DNA of 64,000 bases from Blautia liquoris (GCF_015159595.1 NZ_CP063304.1:1612001-1676000), one strand, 5' to 3'; shown: positions 53,367-62,573, counted from the first letter of the stretch. Translations and numbers: made by a program. The notes: generated by a model not told the origin, from the letters alone.

Positions 53367-55280
53367 TTAGTCCATGTCTTCATCTGTTGGATTATTCTCA
53401 AGTGCCTTCATACTAAGAGAAATTTTTCTGTCCTCACCGTTAAAGTCAACAACTTTAGCGGTTATAAGTTGCCCTACAGATAATACATCCGAAGGCTGTT
53501 CAACATGGTCGTGAGAGATTTGTGAAACATGAAGCAACGCATCAACACCAGGCTCCAGTTCAACGAATGCACCGAAATCTGTCATACGTGCCACCTTGCC
53601 TTCAACAATACTTCCCGCAGCATATTTCTCATCTGCAGTAAGCCATGGATTCTGATCCTCAAACTTCAAACTAAGTGCAATCTTTTCTCCGTTGATCTCT
53701 TTGATCAGGACAGTAATCGGATCACCGACCTTAAACAACTTCTTTGGATTATCAACACGTCCCCATGACATTTCGGAAATATGCAGTAAACCATCGGCTC
53801 CGCCCAGATCAATAAACGCACCAAAATCTGTGATGTTTTTGAGCGTTCCTTCCACAATATCGCCCGGTTGAATTCTGGAAAACAATTCATCCTTCAGCTT
53901 TTCTTTCTCGGCAAGAATTAACTGTTTTCTGTCCCCGATGATACGTCTTCTTCTCGGGTTGAATTCAGTAATTACGAACTCAATTTCCTGATCTTTATAC
54001 TTATTCAGATCCCTTTCATAGCTGTCTGAGACAAGACTTGCAGGAATGAATACCCTTGCCTCGTCCACGACGACACTGAGGCCGCCTTTCAAGACCTGAG
54101 TAACCTTTGCTTTCAAAATTTCGTGATTCTCAAAAGCTTCTTCCAGACGTTTGCTGCCCTTTTCTGCCTGAAGTCTCTTATAGGTAAGAAGAACCTGTCC
54201 CTCTCCGTCATTCACTTTAAGAATCTTAACTTCCATCTTGTCACCAGGTTTAGCAACTTCTTTGAGGTCTATACTCTGATCATTGGAATATTCATTTCTC
54301 GTAAGAATTCCATCGGCTTTATATCCGATATTTAGAATAATCTCATCTTCTTTTACATCGAGAACAGTACCCTCTACTACCTCTCCGTTTTTAATTGTTT
54401 TAAATGACTCATCCAACATTTGTTCAAAACTTTTTTCTGACATACTTTTTTGAACCTCCTCAATTATTTTATTTGGGGTGGAAGCCCCTGCTGTAATACC
54501 TACGTGACGAAATGATTGAAAAGGCTTAGAATCCAAATCAACGAGTGTCTCTATAAAGTAAGTATTTTTACATTCATCTTTGCAAATCTCAAATAGTTTC
54601 TGAGTATTAGAACTATGTCTGCCTCCGATGACAATCATAGCATCCACACTCTTTGCTATTTCTCTTGCTTCCGTCTGTCTTTCTTCTGTAGCATTACAGA
54701 TCGTATTTAAAACACTAATATCATACCTCTTTTTCGAGATTTTTTCAACCAATTCTTGAAATTTGTTGTAATTAAATGTCGTCTGTGCTACGATACAAAT
54801 CTTTTTTTCGGTTAAATCTGGAATTTTATCCAAATCTGCGGCACATTGAACGACTGATACCGGTCCCTGACACCAACCTTTGATTCCCTCTACTTCAGGA
54901 TGTCTGTCATTTCCAATTATAATAATATGAAACCCATCAGCACTTTGTTTTTCTACCACACGGTGGATCCTTTTCACAAAGGGGCAGGTGGCATCGATGA
55001 CCCGAAAACCTTTTTGCTCTATCTTTTCAACAGTTATTCGGCTCACGCCATGGGAACGTATAACGACGGTTCCCGGAGGAACCGTATCGAGATCTTCTAT
55101 GCTCTCAAGTACTTTGACTCCTCTTTTTTTTAGATCATTTACGACCTGATCGTTGTGAATAATAGGTCCGTATGTATATACAGGACCTGAATCTTTATCG
55201 TTTACCTGCTCATATACCTGGTCCACCGCCCTTTTGACACCAAAACAAAATCCAGCAGATTGTGCAGTTGTAACTTTCAT
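53367..55280 (-). CDS. ispH: IspH-ribosomal protein S1 fusion
   Basis: Residues 1-280 of 637 form HMB-PP reductase (IspH), the last step of the MEP isoprenoid pathway, with cluster cysteines in SAGFCFGVKRAVD (Cys12), DATCPFV and NTICNATEERQ. The rest contains four S1 RNA-binding domains, the last two clearest: GTLKNITDFGAFIDLGGADG and GKVARMTDFGAFVELEPGVD. The fusion is known from Clostridia. Start ATG 55280 overlaps the cmk stop as ATGA. Why the two activities are joined is not known. Confidence 0.95.
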   Translation of the reverse strand: MKVTTAQSAGFCFGVKRAVDQVYEQVNDKDSGPVYTYGPIIHNDQVVNDLKKRGVKVLESIEDLDTVPPGTVVIRSHGVSRITVEKIEQKGFRVIDATCPFVKRIHRVVEKQSADGFHIIIIGNDRHPEVEGIKGWCQGPVSVVQCAADLDKIPDLTEKKICIVAQTTFNYNKFQELVEKISKKRYDISVLNTICNATEERQTEAREIAKSVDAMIVIGGRHSSNTQKLFEICKDECKNTYFIETLVDLDSKPFQSFRHVGITAGASTPNKIIEEVQKSMSEKSFEQMLDESFKTIKNGEVVEGTVLDVKEDEIILNIGYKADGILTRNEYSNDQSIDLKEVAKPGDKMEVKILKVNDGEGQVLLTYKRLQAEKGSKRLEEAFENHEILKAKVTQVLKGGLSVVVDEARVFIPASLVSDSYERDLNKYKDQEIEFVITEFNPRRRRIIGDRKQLILAEKEKLKDELFSRIQPGDIVEGTLKNITDFGAFIDLGGADGLLHISEMSWGRVDNPKKLFKVGDPITVLIKEINGEKIALSLKFEDQNPWLTADEKYAAGSIVEGKVARMTDFGAFVELEPGVDALLHVSQISHDHVEQPSDVLSVGQLITAKVVDFNGEDRKISLSMKALENNPTDEDMD

Positions 55281-55948
55281 ATCTGACACCTCTTTTGACA
55301 GATATTTAGAATTTCATCTACAACTTCTGAGATTTTCATATCAGAACTATCTATGAGAATGGCATCAGAGGCCTGATAGAGAGGCGATTGTTCTCGGTGC
55401 ATATCCTGATAATCTCTTTGTCTGATGTCTTCTCTGATTTCAGCCAGACTGGGGTTTTCTCCCCTCTCTTGCAATTCAAGAAATCTGCGGCAGGCCCGCG
55501 TATCTACACTGGCTGTCAAAAAGATTTTGATTTCTGCTTTCGGAAGAACTACGGTACCGATATCTCTGCCATCCATAACTACATTCGTCGTTTCTGCCAG
55601 TCTCCGTGAAAGAACATTGAGCTTTTTCCTGATTTCATCATACCTTGCAACCACTGAGGCAACATTTCCCACAACTTCCTCACGAATTTCTGTACTCACA
55701 TCTTCACCATTTAAGAGTACCTTTTGTTTTCTGTTTTCATATTTCAGTTCAATCTGTGCGAATTTGCAGTTTTCGCATACTGACAGCTGATCTTTAGGAT
55801 CAATTCCCTTCTTAAGCACATACAGTGCAATGGCACGGTACATGGCTCCTGTATCTACATAAATGAAAGAAAGTGTTTTTGCAACTTCCCTGGCTATTGT
55901 ACTTTTTCCGGCTCCTGCAGGACCGTCAATTGCAATATTTATTGTCAT
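55277..55948 (-). CDS. cmk: Cytidylate kinase
   Basis: Cmk phosphorylates CMP and dCMP. The 223-residue product has the P-loop IAIDGPAGAGKSTIARE, VDTGAMYRAIALY, VMDGRDIGTVVLP and the REDIRQRDYQD lid region. ATG 55948 follows GGAGG and overlaps the upstream stop by 4 bases. The cmk-ispH-rpsA order is common in Clostridia. Confidence 0.96.
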   Translation of the reverse strand: MTINIAIDGPAGAGKSTIAREVAKTLSFIYVDTGAMYRAIALYVLKKGIDPKDQLSVCENCKFAQIELKYENRKQKVLLNGEDVSTEIREEVVGNVASVVARYDEIRKKLNVLSRRLAETTNVVMDGRDIGTVVLPKAEIKIFLTASVDTRACRRFLELQERGENPSLAEIREDIRQRDYQDMHREQSPLYQASDAILIDSSDMKISEVVDEILNICQKRCQI

Positions 55949-57195
55949 AATTTTTCCTCCATACACCTTTGTATTCCGTTTGCAGCCGCATATGCCGTAG
56001 ACCAGGCAATCTGTAAATTGAATCCTCCGGTCAGGGCATCCAGATTCAGCATCTCTCCGATAGAAAAAAGATTTTTTATACTCTTTATTTCCATCGTTAC
56101 AGGATTTACGGCTTTGATATCAATACCGCCTTGCGTGATAATCGCCTCATGAAATCCCCTTGTCTTTATAATGGTCATGGGAAAATTCTTGATCAGTTCG
56201 GCAAATGTTCTGCGTTCTTCTTTTGTAATTTCATTTGCTGTTTTATCCTCAGGGATATCTGAAAGTGCAAGCATAACAGGAATAAGTTTTGAAGGAAATA
56301 AACGATGAATAACATTTTTGAACTGTTTATTCTTTCCGGCATCAAATTCTCTGATCAACCTCTGATCCATCTGACTAAGACTCAGTGCCGGTTTTAAATC
56401 AATATATGCCTGAAGCGCCCTTTTTTCCAATCTCTGCGCAATGATTGAGCTTGCAGATAAAGCAAGTGGACCACTGATGCCAAAATGTGTAAACAACAGT
56501 TCGCCAAATTCGTCATAGAGAATTTTCCCTTTATCCATAATTTTTAATTTTACATTCCGAAGAGATAATCCCTGAAGTACAGGCACATACTCTTCTTCTA
56601 CAATAAGAGGAACAAGGGCAGGCCGCACCGGTTTTATCGGAATGTTATGTCTTTTTGCCATGATGAGACCGTCTCCGTTCGAACCTGTAACCGGATAAGA
56701 ATTACCTCCTGCAGCGAGTACAATGTAGTCACCGTAAATTTTTTTATTGTCCTCCAGAACAATCCCACATGCTTTTTCATCCTGTATAATCAGGTCCTTC
56801 ACCCACACGTTAAGATGAATATCGACATGAAGCTCTCTCATTTTATTTTCCATGCTCTTAATGATATCTGAACTATGATTTGAGGCGGGAAATACCCGAT
56901 TTCCTCTCTCGACTTTTACATCTACTCCCAGACGTTTAAAAAACTCGATGGAATTTTGACTGGTAAAGCCATAAAATGCACTGTATAGAAATTTTGGATT
57001 AGATACTACATGATCAAACAATTCATCTATATCACAGTTATTGGTAAAGTTACAGCGTCCTTTTCCTGTAATAAAAAGTTTTTTCCCCAGTTTTTCGTTT
57101 CTCTCAAACACGTGGACTTTATTTCCGGCTTCTGCGGCGAATACTGCACAGGCCATTCCGGAAGCCCCTCCGCCGACTATTATTACATCAGCCAT
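55945..57195 (-). CDS. NAD(P)/FAD-dependent oxidoreductase (BaiN/HI0933-like)
   Basis: The 416-residue flavoprotein has the N-terminal dinucleotide-binding motif VIIVGGGASGMACAVFAAEAG, the family segment GKGRCNFTNNC, YIVLAAGGNSYPVTGSNGDG and the C-terminal NLFSIGEMLNLDALTGGFN with LQIAWSTA. The HI0933/BaiN group are flavin oxidoreductases with few known substrates; BaiN was linked to bile acid dehydroxylation, but most members are general. It overlaps cmk and rpiR, so it is in their operon. Confidence 0.9.
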   Translation of the reverse strand: MADVIIVGGGASGMACAVFAAEAGNKVHVFERNEKLGKKLFITGKGRCNFTNNCDIDELFDHVVSNPKFLYSAFYGFTSQNSIEFFKRLGVDVKVERGNRVFPASNHSSDIIKSMENKMRELHVDIHLNVWVKDLIIQDEKACGIVLEDNKKIYGDYIVLAAGGNSYPVTGSNGDGLIMAKRHNIPIKPVRPALVPLIVEEEYVPVLQGLSLRNVKLKIMDKGKILYDEFGELLFTHFGISGPLALSASSIIAQRLEKRALQAYIDLKPALSLSQMDQRLIREFDAGKNKQFKNVIHRLFPSKLIPVMLALSDIPEDKTANEITKEERRTFAELIKNFPMTIIKTRGFHEAIITQGGIDIKAVNPVTMEIKSIKNLFSIGEMLNLDALTGGFNLQIAWSTAYAAANGIQRCMEEKL

Positions 57196-58114
57196 TATCG
57201 TCCTCCATTTTTTTGAATTTCAGTTTCATATTATCATCCAGATAATTGATCTCATCATTGCTATAAACTTGATACTCATCCCACATCTTCTCCATAGATT
57301 CCAGCGTAAGAATTACCTCATCCTGTTTTTTCATGCATAATGCCACAATGAGTGCATTGATCACGCTTAACGGAGCTGTAAGTGAATCTACAATAGATGC
57401 CATGTCACTTCTCGCCAGCAGATTGCACGATGAGTACAGATTGATCGGTGAATGAATACTGTCAGTTACCGATATAACTTTTGCTTTGCGATTATTCGCA
57501 AATTCCATAGCCTTTAGAGTACGCATCGAATATCTCGGAAAACTGATTCCTATAATGACATCATTGTCATCAATTCTGATCATCTGTTCAAGGATTTCAC
57601 TGGGACTGCTGGTATGTAACAGACGTACATCTTTGCAGACTAGATTTAGATAAAAACTCAAAAAATCAGCAAGTGGTGCACAGCTTCTAATACCTATCAC
57701 ATAGACCGTCCGGGCCTGTAAGATGGTATCAACTGCCTGATTGAATGCCTTCCTGTCAGTATGCTCGAGAGTTTTTTTTATATTCTCTATATCCGAACTT
57801 AGCACTTGATCCAAAATCTGATCCTGTGAAACCCGCCCATAGGTTACTTCCATTCTTTGTATGGAATTTAATTTATTTCTCACCAGTTCCTCAAGTGCCC
57901 TGTGAAATTCAGGAAATCCGGTATATCCAAGTTCTGTCGCAAAACGTACAGTTGTAGATTCGCTTACATTGACTTTTGCACCTAGTTTTGCAGCAGTCAT
58001 AAATACCGCTTTATCATAGTGATGTATAATAAAATCAGCTAACCTCTTTTGCCCTTTACTTAAAGAGCTATATTGTCTGTTTATTCTGTTAAGCAGATTA
58101 TCTGCCTGTGCCAT
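57188..58114 (-). CDS. MurR/RpiR family transcriptional regulator
   Basis: The 308-residue regulator has an N-terminal RpiR helix-turn-helix domain (FMTAAKLGAKVNVSESTTVRF, ELGYTGFPEFH) and a C-terminal SIS sugar-phosphate-binding domain (VYVIGIRSCAPLADFLSFYL, DVIIGISFPRYSMRTLK). It probably senses a phosphosugar. It is first in the rpiR-baiN-cmk-ispH/rpsA operon. Its target is unknown; it may control itself. Confidence 0.92.
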   Translation of the reverse strand: MAQADNLLNRINRQYSSLSKGQKRLADFIIHHYDKAVFMTAAKLGAKVNVSESTTVRFATELGYTGFPEFHRALEELVRNKLNSIQRMEVTYGRVSQDQILDQVLSSDIENIKKTLEHTDRKAFNQAVDTILQARTVYVIGIRSCAPLADFLSFYLNLVCKDVRLLHTSSPSEILEQMIRIDDNDVIIGISFPRYSMRTLKAMEFANNRKAKVISVTDSIHSPINLYSSCNLLARSDMASIVDSLTAPLSVINALIVALCMKKQDEVILTLESMEKMWDEYQVYSNDEINYLDDNMKLKFKKMEDDNG

Positions 58115-58142
58115 AATCTTTACCTTCTATATATATTTCTTG

Positions 58143-58163
58143 ATGATACACGGATTGCTCCGC
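58143..58163 (+). repeat. Short copy of the repeat core
   Basis: This 21-base segment matches 52029-52049 at 20 of 21 bases (ATGATACACGGATTRCTCCGC). It lies in the leader between the rpiR promoter and start codon. Confidence 0.7.
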
Positions 58164-58170
58164 TCTCTTA

Positions 58171-58198
58171 ATAATATCATAAATCTCAGGAAGTGCAA
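58171..58198 (-). promoter_or_regulatory. Promoter of the rpiR operon
   Basis: Minus strand: -35 TTGCAC (58193-58198), 16-base spacer, -10 TATTAT (58171-58176) with TGA before it (extended -10). The leader of about 50 bases contains the short repeat copy. Confidence 0.6.
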
Positions 58199-58225
58199 GA
58201 AAAAGAGTAATACCCAAAAGACAAT

Positions 58226-58267
58226 AAAGGAACCGGAATGGTATGATACTCCAATTCCGGTTCCTTT
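58226..58267 (-). terminator. Terminator of the carboxyltransferase operon
   Basis: A perfect 14-bp stem (58226-58239 with 58254-58267, AAAGGAACCGGAAT and complement) follows the OadA-like gene. Minus-strand downstream bases are ATTGTCTTTT; on the plus strand it is followed by TTC. Confidence 0.8.
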
Positions 58268-58286
58268 TTCTACATGTCCGTCTGAC

Positions 58287-59699
58287 TTAAACAGGGTATG
58301 ATTTATCTGCCTGATCCGCCTTTTTAGCATCTATCTTTGTATTCTGAGCATCTCTGTACTTGAAGAAGTCGGTCGCAACCTGCGGAAACAGTGCATAAGT
58401 CAAAACATCTTCGTCTTGTTCCTTATACTGTGCCATCTCACCTTCCAGCGTATTAAGTTCGTCATCCAGAGTGTCAGCAAAACGACCGGTGATCGGCTTT
58501 GTATCCCCGATGCATTTTTTTTGCACTTCCTGATTAAAAGGTTTCACCGTTCTTCCATATTTTCCGCTTAATACATCTTTGGTCTCCTGTGTCACCATCT
58601 TATATCGTTCGCCCGAAAGAACATTGAACACAGCCTGCGTTCCGACAATCTGCGAAGACGGTGTGACCAGAGGCGGCTCGCCAAGATCTTTTCTGACACG
58701 TGGTACCTCTTCGAGCACTTCATAGTATTTATCTTCTGCGTGCTGCTCTTTTAACTGGCTAGTCAGATTTGAGAGCATACCACCAGGTACCTGATACAGC
58801 AGCGTCTTTATATTCACACCCAGATTTTTTGGATTTAACAGTCCGCTTTCAAGCGCTTGATCTTTGATTGGACGGAAATAGTCTGCAATCTCCGAGAGAA
58901 GATTCTGATCGTAACCGGTATCATATGGTGTTCCCTTAAAAGTCTCAACCATTACTTCTGTTGCCGGCTGGGATGTTCCCATGGCAAATGGGGAAATTGC
59001 ACAGTCAATCACATCGACGCCAGCTTCTATCGCTTTCATATAAGTCATGGAAGCCACACCGGATGTATAATGTGTGTGAAGCTGTATGGGAAGCTTTGTC
59101 GACTCTTTTAATGCGGTCACAAGTTCCGTTGCCTTATATGGCAGCAACAGTCCCGCCATATCTTTAATGCAGATCGAATCAGCACCCATCTGTTCTACCT
59201 TCTTTGCGATATCCGTCCAATATTCCAGCGTATAGGCGTCACCGATTGTATAGGCAAGAGCGACCTGGGCATGACCCTTCTCCTTATTGGCAGCTTTTAC
59301 TGCCGTCTGTAGATTACGAAGATCATTCATACAATCAAAGATTCGAATAATATCAATTCCATTCGCTATAGATTTTTGAACAAAATACTCTACAACGTCA
59401 TCCGCATAAGGACGATATCCGAGAATATTCTGTCCGCGGAACAGCATCTGAAGCTTTGTATTCTTAAAACCGTCTCTGAGTTTTCTAAGTCTGTCCCATG
59501 GATCTTCATGCAGAAAACGCAATGAGGCATCGAAAGTAGCCCCGCCCCAGCATTCCACTGCGTGATAACCAACTTTGTCCATCTTATCCACAATCGGCAG
59601 CATCTGTTCTGTAGTCATCCGTGTTGCAATCAAAGACTGATGTGCGTCACGAAGTACAGTTTCCATAATGCCAACTGGTTTCTTCTCTATTTCAGCCAT
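58287..59699 (-). CDS. OadA-like carboxyltransferase (oxaloacetate decarboxylase alpha/transcarboxylase 5S)
   Basis: The 470-residue protein matches the pyruvate carboxylase C-terminal/OadA/5S family: METVLRDAHQSLIATRMTTEQM at the N-terminus, ECWGGATFDASLRFLHEDPW, LFRGQNILGYR, the biotin-side lysine in SICIKDMAGLLLP and HTHYTSGVASMTY with metal-ligand histidines. It moves CO2 between carboxybiotin and pyruvate/oxaloacetate. It lacks a fused biotin domain; the carrier is the separate gene just upstream. Downstream is a terminator and no beta subunit. Confidence 0.92.
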   Translation of the reverse strand: MAEIEKKPVGIMETVLRDAHQSLIATRMTTEQMLPIVDKMDKVGYHAVECWGGATFDASLRFLHEDPWDRLRKLRDGFKNTKLQMLFRGQNILGYRPYADDVVEYFVQKSIANGIDIIRIFDCMNDLRNLQTAVKAANKEKGHAQVALAYTIGDAYTLEYWTDIAKKVEQMGADSICIKDMAGLLLPYKATELVTALKESTKLPIQLHTHYTSGVASMTYMKAIEAGVDVIDCAISPFAMGTSQPATEVMVETFKGTPYDTGYDQNLLSEIADYFRPIKDQALESGLLNPKNLGVNIKTLLYQVPGGMLSNLTSQLKEQHAEDKYYEVLEEVPRVRKDLGEPPLVTPSSQIVGTQAVFNVLSGERYKMVTQETKDVLSGKYGRTVKPFNQEVQKKCIGDTKPITGRFADTLDDELNTLEGEMAQYKEQDEDVLTYALFPQVATDFFKYRDAQNTKIDAKKADQADKSYPV

Positions 59700-59720
59700 T
59701 TTTACCCTCCTGACTTTCGA

Positions 59721-60119
59721 TTAGTCCATGGTAGCTAGTACATCGCCAGATTCAACAGTTTCTCCGACAGTCACATTGATCCCTGCAATTATTCCGTCTG
59801 ATGGAGCTACAATCGGAATCTCCATCTTCATAGCCTCAAGTACGACTACAGAGTCTCCTTTTTTAACAGATCCTCCTGCACTTGCTTCGATCTTGCTTAT
59901 CTTTCCAGGCACAGAGGCTGTGATACTGATGGATCCTGCTGTGCCGTTTCCCTGCACAGCAGGTTTTGGCAACTTGGCAGAATCAGGTTTCGGTTCAGAT
60001 GATTTTGGTGCAGTTGGTGCTGCCTGCTGTGTCTGTACAGGCGTTGTCTGTGTTGTTTGACCTTCCTCCACGGTAACGTTGTATGCTTTTCCATTGACTG
60101 TTATTGTATAGTTTTTCAT
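59721..60119 (-). CDS. Biotin carboxyl carrier protein
   Basis: The 132-residue protein has a short N-terminal beta region (MKNYTITVNGKAYNVTVEEG), a flexible Ala/Pro/Thr/Gln-rich linker (21-60) and a biotinyl domain with the biotin-accepting Lys98 in EAMKMEIP. It carries CO2 between the carboxyltransferase subunits. ATG 60119 follows GGAGG at 7 bases; a GTG at 60122 is not needed. Confidence 0.95.
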   Translation of the reverse strand: MKNYTITVNGKAYNVTVEEGQTTQTTPVQTQQAAPTAPKSSEPKPDSAKLPKPAVQGNGTAGSISITASVPGKISKIEASAGGSVKKGDSVVVLEAMKMEIPIVAPSDGIIAGINVTVGETVESGDVLATMD

Positions 60120-60130
60120 CACAATTCCTC

Positions 60131-60907
60131 CTAGAATCTTCTCCAGTTTTTGTTTCGATTTTTTAGCTTACGAGCAATATATCCTTCCTGTGTCTGTTGT
60201 TCCTCCTCATATGCTAAAACGGCAGCAGATAAGATCGCTGTCAATTCTTCATTCGTTATATGATCCGAAGTGCTGACATCTGTTTCATTCAAAATAATAG
60301 TATCGTTATTGATATCTTTGTCCGATTTTTTTTCTGACGCTTCTTCATTTATCTGATTGCTATCTTTTTTTCTGAAATACCAGACAAGAACCAGAATAAT
60401 CAGCAAAGCTGCAAGAACAAAACATGTCTTTTGACCGGTGGAGGCACGTTTCAGCATTACACTGATCGGATAATTTATATCCATATCAAAGCCAGACCAG
60501 AGCTGGTCAAAGCTGGTAGCCGTTGCCGCAAGATCATAATTACAAACAGCAGAGATCACAGCATTTCCATTCTCAAAGGACACATCCATGATGACATCAG
60601 CTGTCTTGTCTGCTTCATTGACAATTACTTCACTATTTTTTATTTCTTTAAAACTACCGGCATCCTTCTGAATTCCATAGTACCTGTCGACCATCGAGTT
60701 GAGAAATTCACTTTCCATTGGTTCAATCTGAGTTGCCATTTCATCTTCCGAATAATTATTCATCATATCGACCAATGATTCGAAATTCTGAGCAATACTG
60801 TCTTTTACACTGTCCTGCACTTTTGCAAAGACAGGCGAAGCCATCAGGGGAACTGTGCACACAAAGGCAAGAAAGAAACCAGTTATCTTTTTCCACATCT
60901 GTTTCAT
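60131..60907 (-). CDS. OadG-like membrane subunit
   Basis: The 258-residue protein has a signal peptide (FFLAFVCTVPLMASPVFA), an extracytoplasmic domain, a membrane helix (TCFVLAALLIILVLVWYF), and a cytoplasmic tail ending in NEELTAILSAAVLAYEEE and a basic RKLKNRNKNWRR, which is the OadG/gamma-subunit type tail. It probably anchors the complex at the membrane. The extracytoplasmic part is larger than in typical OadG. ATG 60907 follows AAGGTGG. Confidence 0.8.
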   Translation of the reverse strand: MKQMWKKITGFFLAFVCTVPLMASPVFAKVQDSVKDSIAQNFESLVDMMNNYSEDEMATQIEPMESEFLNSMVDRYYGIQKDAGSFKEIKNSEVIVNEADKTADVIMDVSFENGNAVISAVCNYDLAATATSFDQLWSGFDMDINYPISVMLKRASTGQKTCFVLAALLIILVLVWYFRKKDSNQINEEASEKKSDKDINNDTIILNETDVSTSDHITNEELTAILSAAVLAYEEEQQTQEGYIARKLKNRNKNWRRF

Positions 60908-60921
60908 CTCATCCACCTTTC

Positions 60922-62358
60922 TCAGACTGTACTATGTTTTTTATCAGGACGATATTCCCGCTTCGTATACAACATCTCAAAGGCACCAATCAAATATTTT
61001 CTAGTGTCTTCAGGCTCAATGATTGTGTCCACATAGCCTCTCTTTGCAGCCGACACCACATGATTCTGCAATGCGGCATATTCCTCTGCTTCCTTATTGA
61101 TTGTATCGGCATCACTGTTCTGATACATAATTTTAGCCGCCATATGAGCATCCATCATACCGATCTCGGCTTCTGGCCAGGCAAATACCATATCTGCCCC
61201 CAGTGGCTTGCTGTTCATAGTAAGGTAAGCGCTTCCGTAGGCCTTACCCGTGATAACATTTACCTTGGGTGTTGTCGCATCTGCAAAGGCATGTGCAAGT
61301 GCCGCGCACGCTCTTGCTATGTTCTTTTCAGAACATCTGGACGCCTTATAACCTGTGACATTTGTGATGGTCAGTAATGGAATCGAGAATGCATCACAGA
61401 ATTTAACGAATTCTGCAGCTTTACCGGCACCACGCACAGACAGAACCGTTTCGAGAGTTTCACTCAGATTACCCTCCGGGTCATAGATCTCGCTTCTGTT
61501 TGCCACGGCACCAACTGTAATTCCATCAAGTTTAATAAAAGCAGTCACCATGTCTTTCCCGTAGTCTTTTTTGATTTCTATGAATGAGGCATCATCACTG
61601 ATCTGCGAGAGCAGAACTGCCGTGTCCCCAATATTGTTTTCAATATCTTTACATTTTCGGTTCAGATCATCGGCAGATAGTTCCGATACTTCATCGTCCT
61701 CATAATTTGAAGGGAGATAAGATATAAGAAGTCTGATATTCCGTAAAATCTCCTCTTCACTTCCCTGAAAATCTATCAGGCCGGTTTCTTCACTTTGGAA
61801 TTTCGCACCGGCAGTATCGCATTCGCTGTCAATATTGCCTGCAAGAGCATTCGGCGAGTTGACGAAAAGCGCTGCCTTTGTATTCTCCATGAAAGTAAAG
61901 TCTGTCAGTGCAGGAAAGAGTGCCATACCGCCACCGCAGCTGCCAAAGACTGCACTGAGCTGAGGAATAACACCAGATGCCATGCTCTGGGCCATATAGA
62001 TTTCACCGAAAGCGTTTAAAGCATCTGTAGCCTCTTCAAGTCGTAGTCCCGCACAATCTAATAGTCCGATTACCGGAGCACCTGTTTTCATAGCCATATG
62101 ATATAAATTTACAATCTTCTTTGCATGCATCTCACCTATGGTTCCGGACAAAACAGAGGCATCCTGACTGTATACATATACAAGGCTGCCGTCAATGACA
62201 CCGTAACCGGTGATGACACCGTCTGATGGTGCCTTTTTCTCAGTCATATTGAAATCCGTATTTCGAGCCGTTATCAGACTTCCGATCTCAACAAAACTGC
62301 CTGCGTCAAGTAAAGATTCAATTCTTAACCTGGCACTGCCTGGTGTAACATTACTCAT
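60922..62358 (-). CDS. Carboxyltransferase (MmdA/transcarboxylase 12S-like)
   Basis: The 478-residue protein is a carboxyl transferase of the acyl-CoA type with two crotonase-like halves: APSDGVITGYGVIDG, the oxyanion-hole glycines of FGSCGGGMALFPALTDF, and ITGKAYGSAYLTMNSK with FAWPEAEIGMM. Such subunits carboxylate or decarboxylate acyl-CoA (e.g. methylmalonyl-CoA). Start ATG 62358 follows GGAGGTC and matches the family N-terminus; the longer frame to 62406 also has AGAGG, so a longer form cannot be ruled out. First gene of the operon. Confidence 0.9.
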   Translation of the reverse strand: MSNVTPGSARLRIESLLDAGSFVEIGSLITARNTDFNMTEKKAPSDGVITGYGVIDGSLVYVYSQDASVLSGTIGEMHAKKIVNLYHMAMKTGAPVIGLLDCAGLRLEEATDALNAFGEIYMAQSMASGVIPQLSAVFGSCGGGMALFPALTDFTFMENTKAALFVNSPNALAGNIDSECDTAGAKFQSEETGLIDFQGSEEEILRNIRLLISYLPSNYEDDEVSELSADDLNRKCKDIENNIGDTAVLLSQISDDASFIEIKKDYGKDMVTAFIKLDGITVGAVANRSEIYDPEGNLSETLETVLSVRGAGKAAEFVKFCDAFSIPLLTITNVTGYKASRCSEKNIARACAALAHAFADATTPKVNVITGKAYGSAYLTMNSKPLGADMVFAWPEAEIGMMDAHMAAKIMYQNSDADTINKEAEEYAALQNHVVSAAKRGYVDTIIEPEDTRKYLIGAFEMLYTKREYRPDKKHSTV

Positions 62359-62452
62359 TCCTTTGACCTCCACATCACATATAATTTTTAGATCCACGGA
62401 TTGCATTTATTCCTCTCACAATCCTGATTTGTTGACTAACAATACCTCTATT

Positions 62453-62481
62453 ATGATATCCTATTTGTATTACTTTTTCAA
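62453..62481 (-). promoter_or_regulatory. Promoter of the carboxyltransferase operon
   Basis: Minus strand: -35 TTGAAA (62476-62481), 17-base spacer, -10 TATCAT (62453-62458). The main start codon is about 88 bases downstream. Confidence 0.7.
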
Positions 62482-62521
62482 TGAGTTTTCGAATATTTTT
62501 GACAAACCTTGCCATGTTGTA

Positions 62522-62565
62522 TGAAAAAACAGGCAAAAAGACCGAAGATGGTTTTTTCGCCTGTT
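62522..62565 (-). terminator. Terminator after the phosphofructokinase gene
   Basis: AACAGGCAAAAAGACC (62528-62543) pairs with GGTTTTTTCGCCTGTT (62550-62565) with two mismatches; on the minus strand it is followed by TTTT. It starts 8 bases beyond the gene's stop. Confidence 0.8.
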
Positions 62566-62573
62566 TCCAATGC

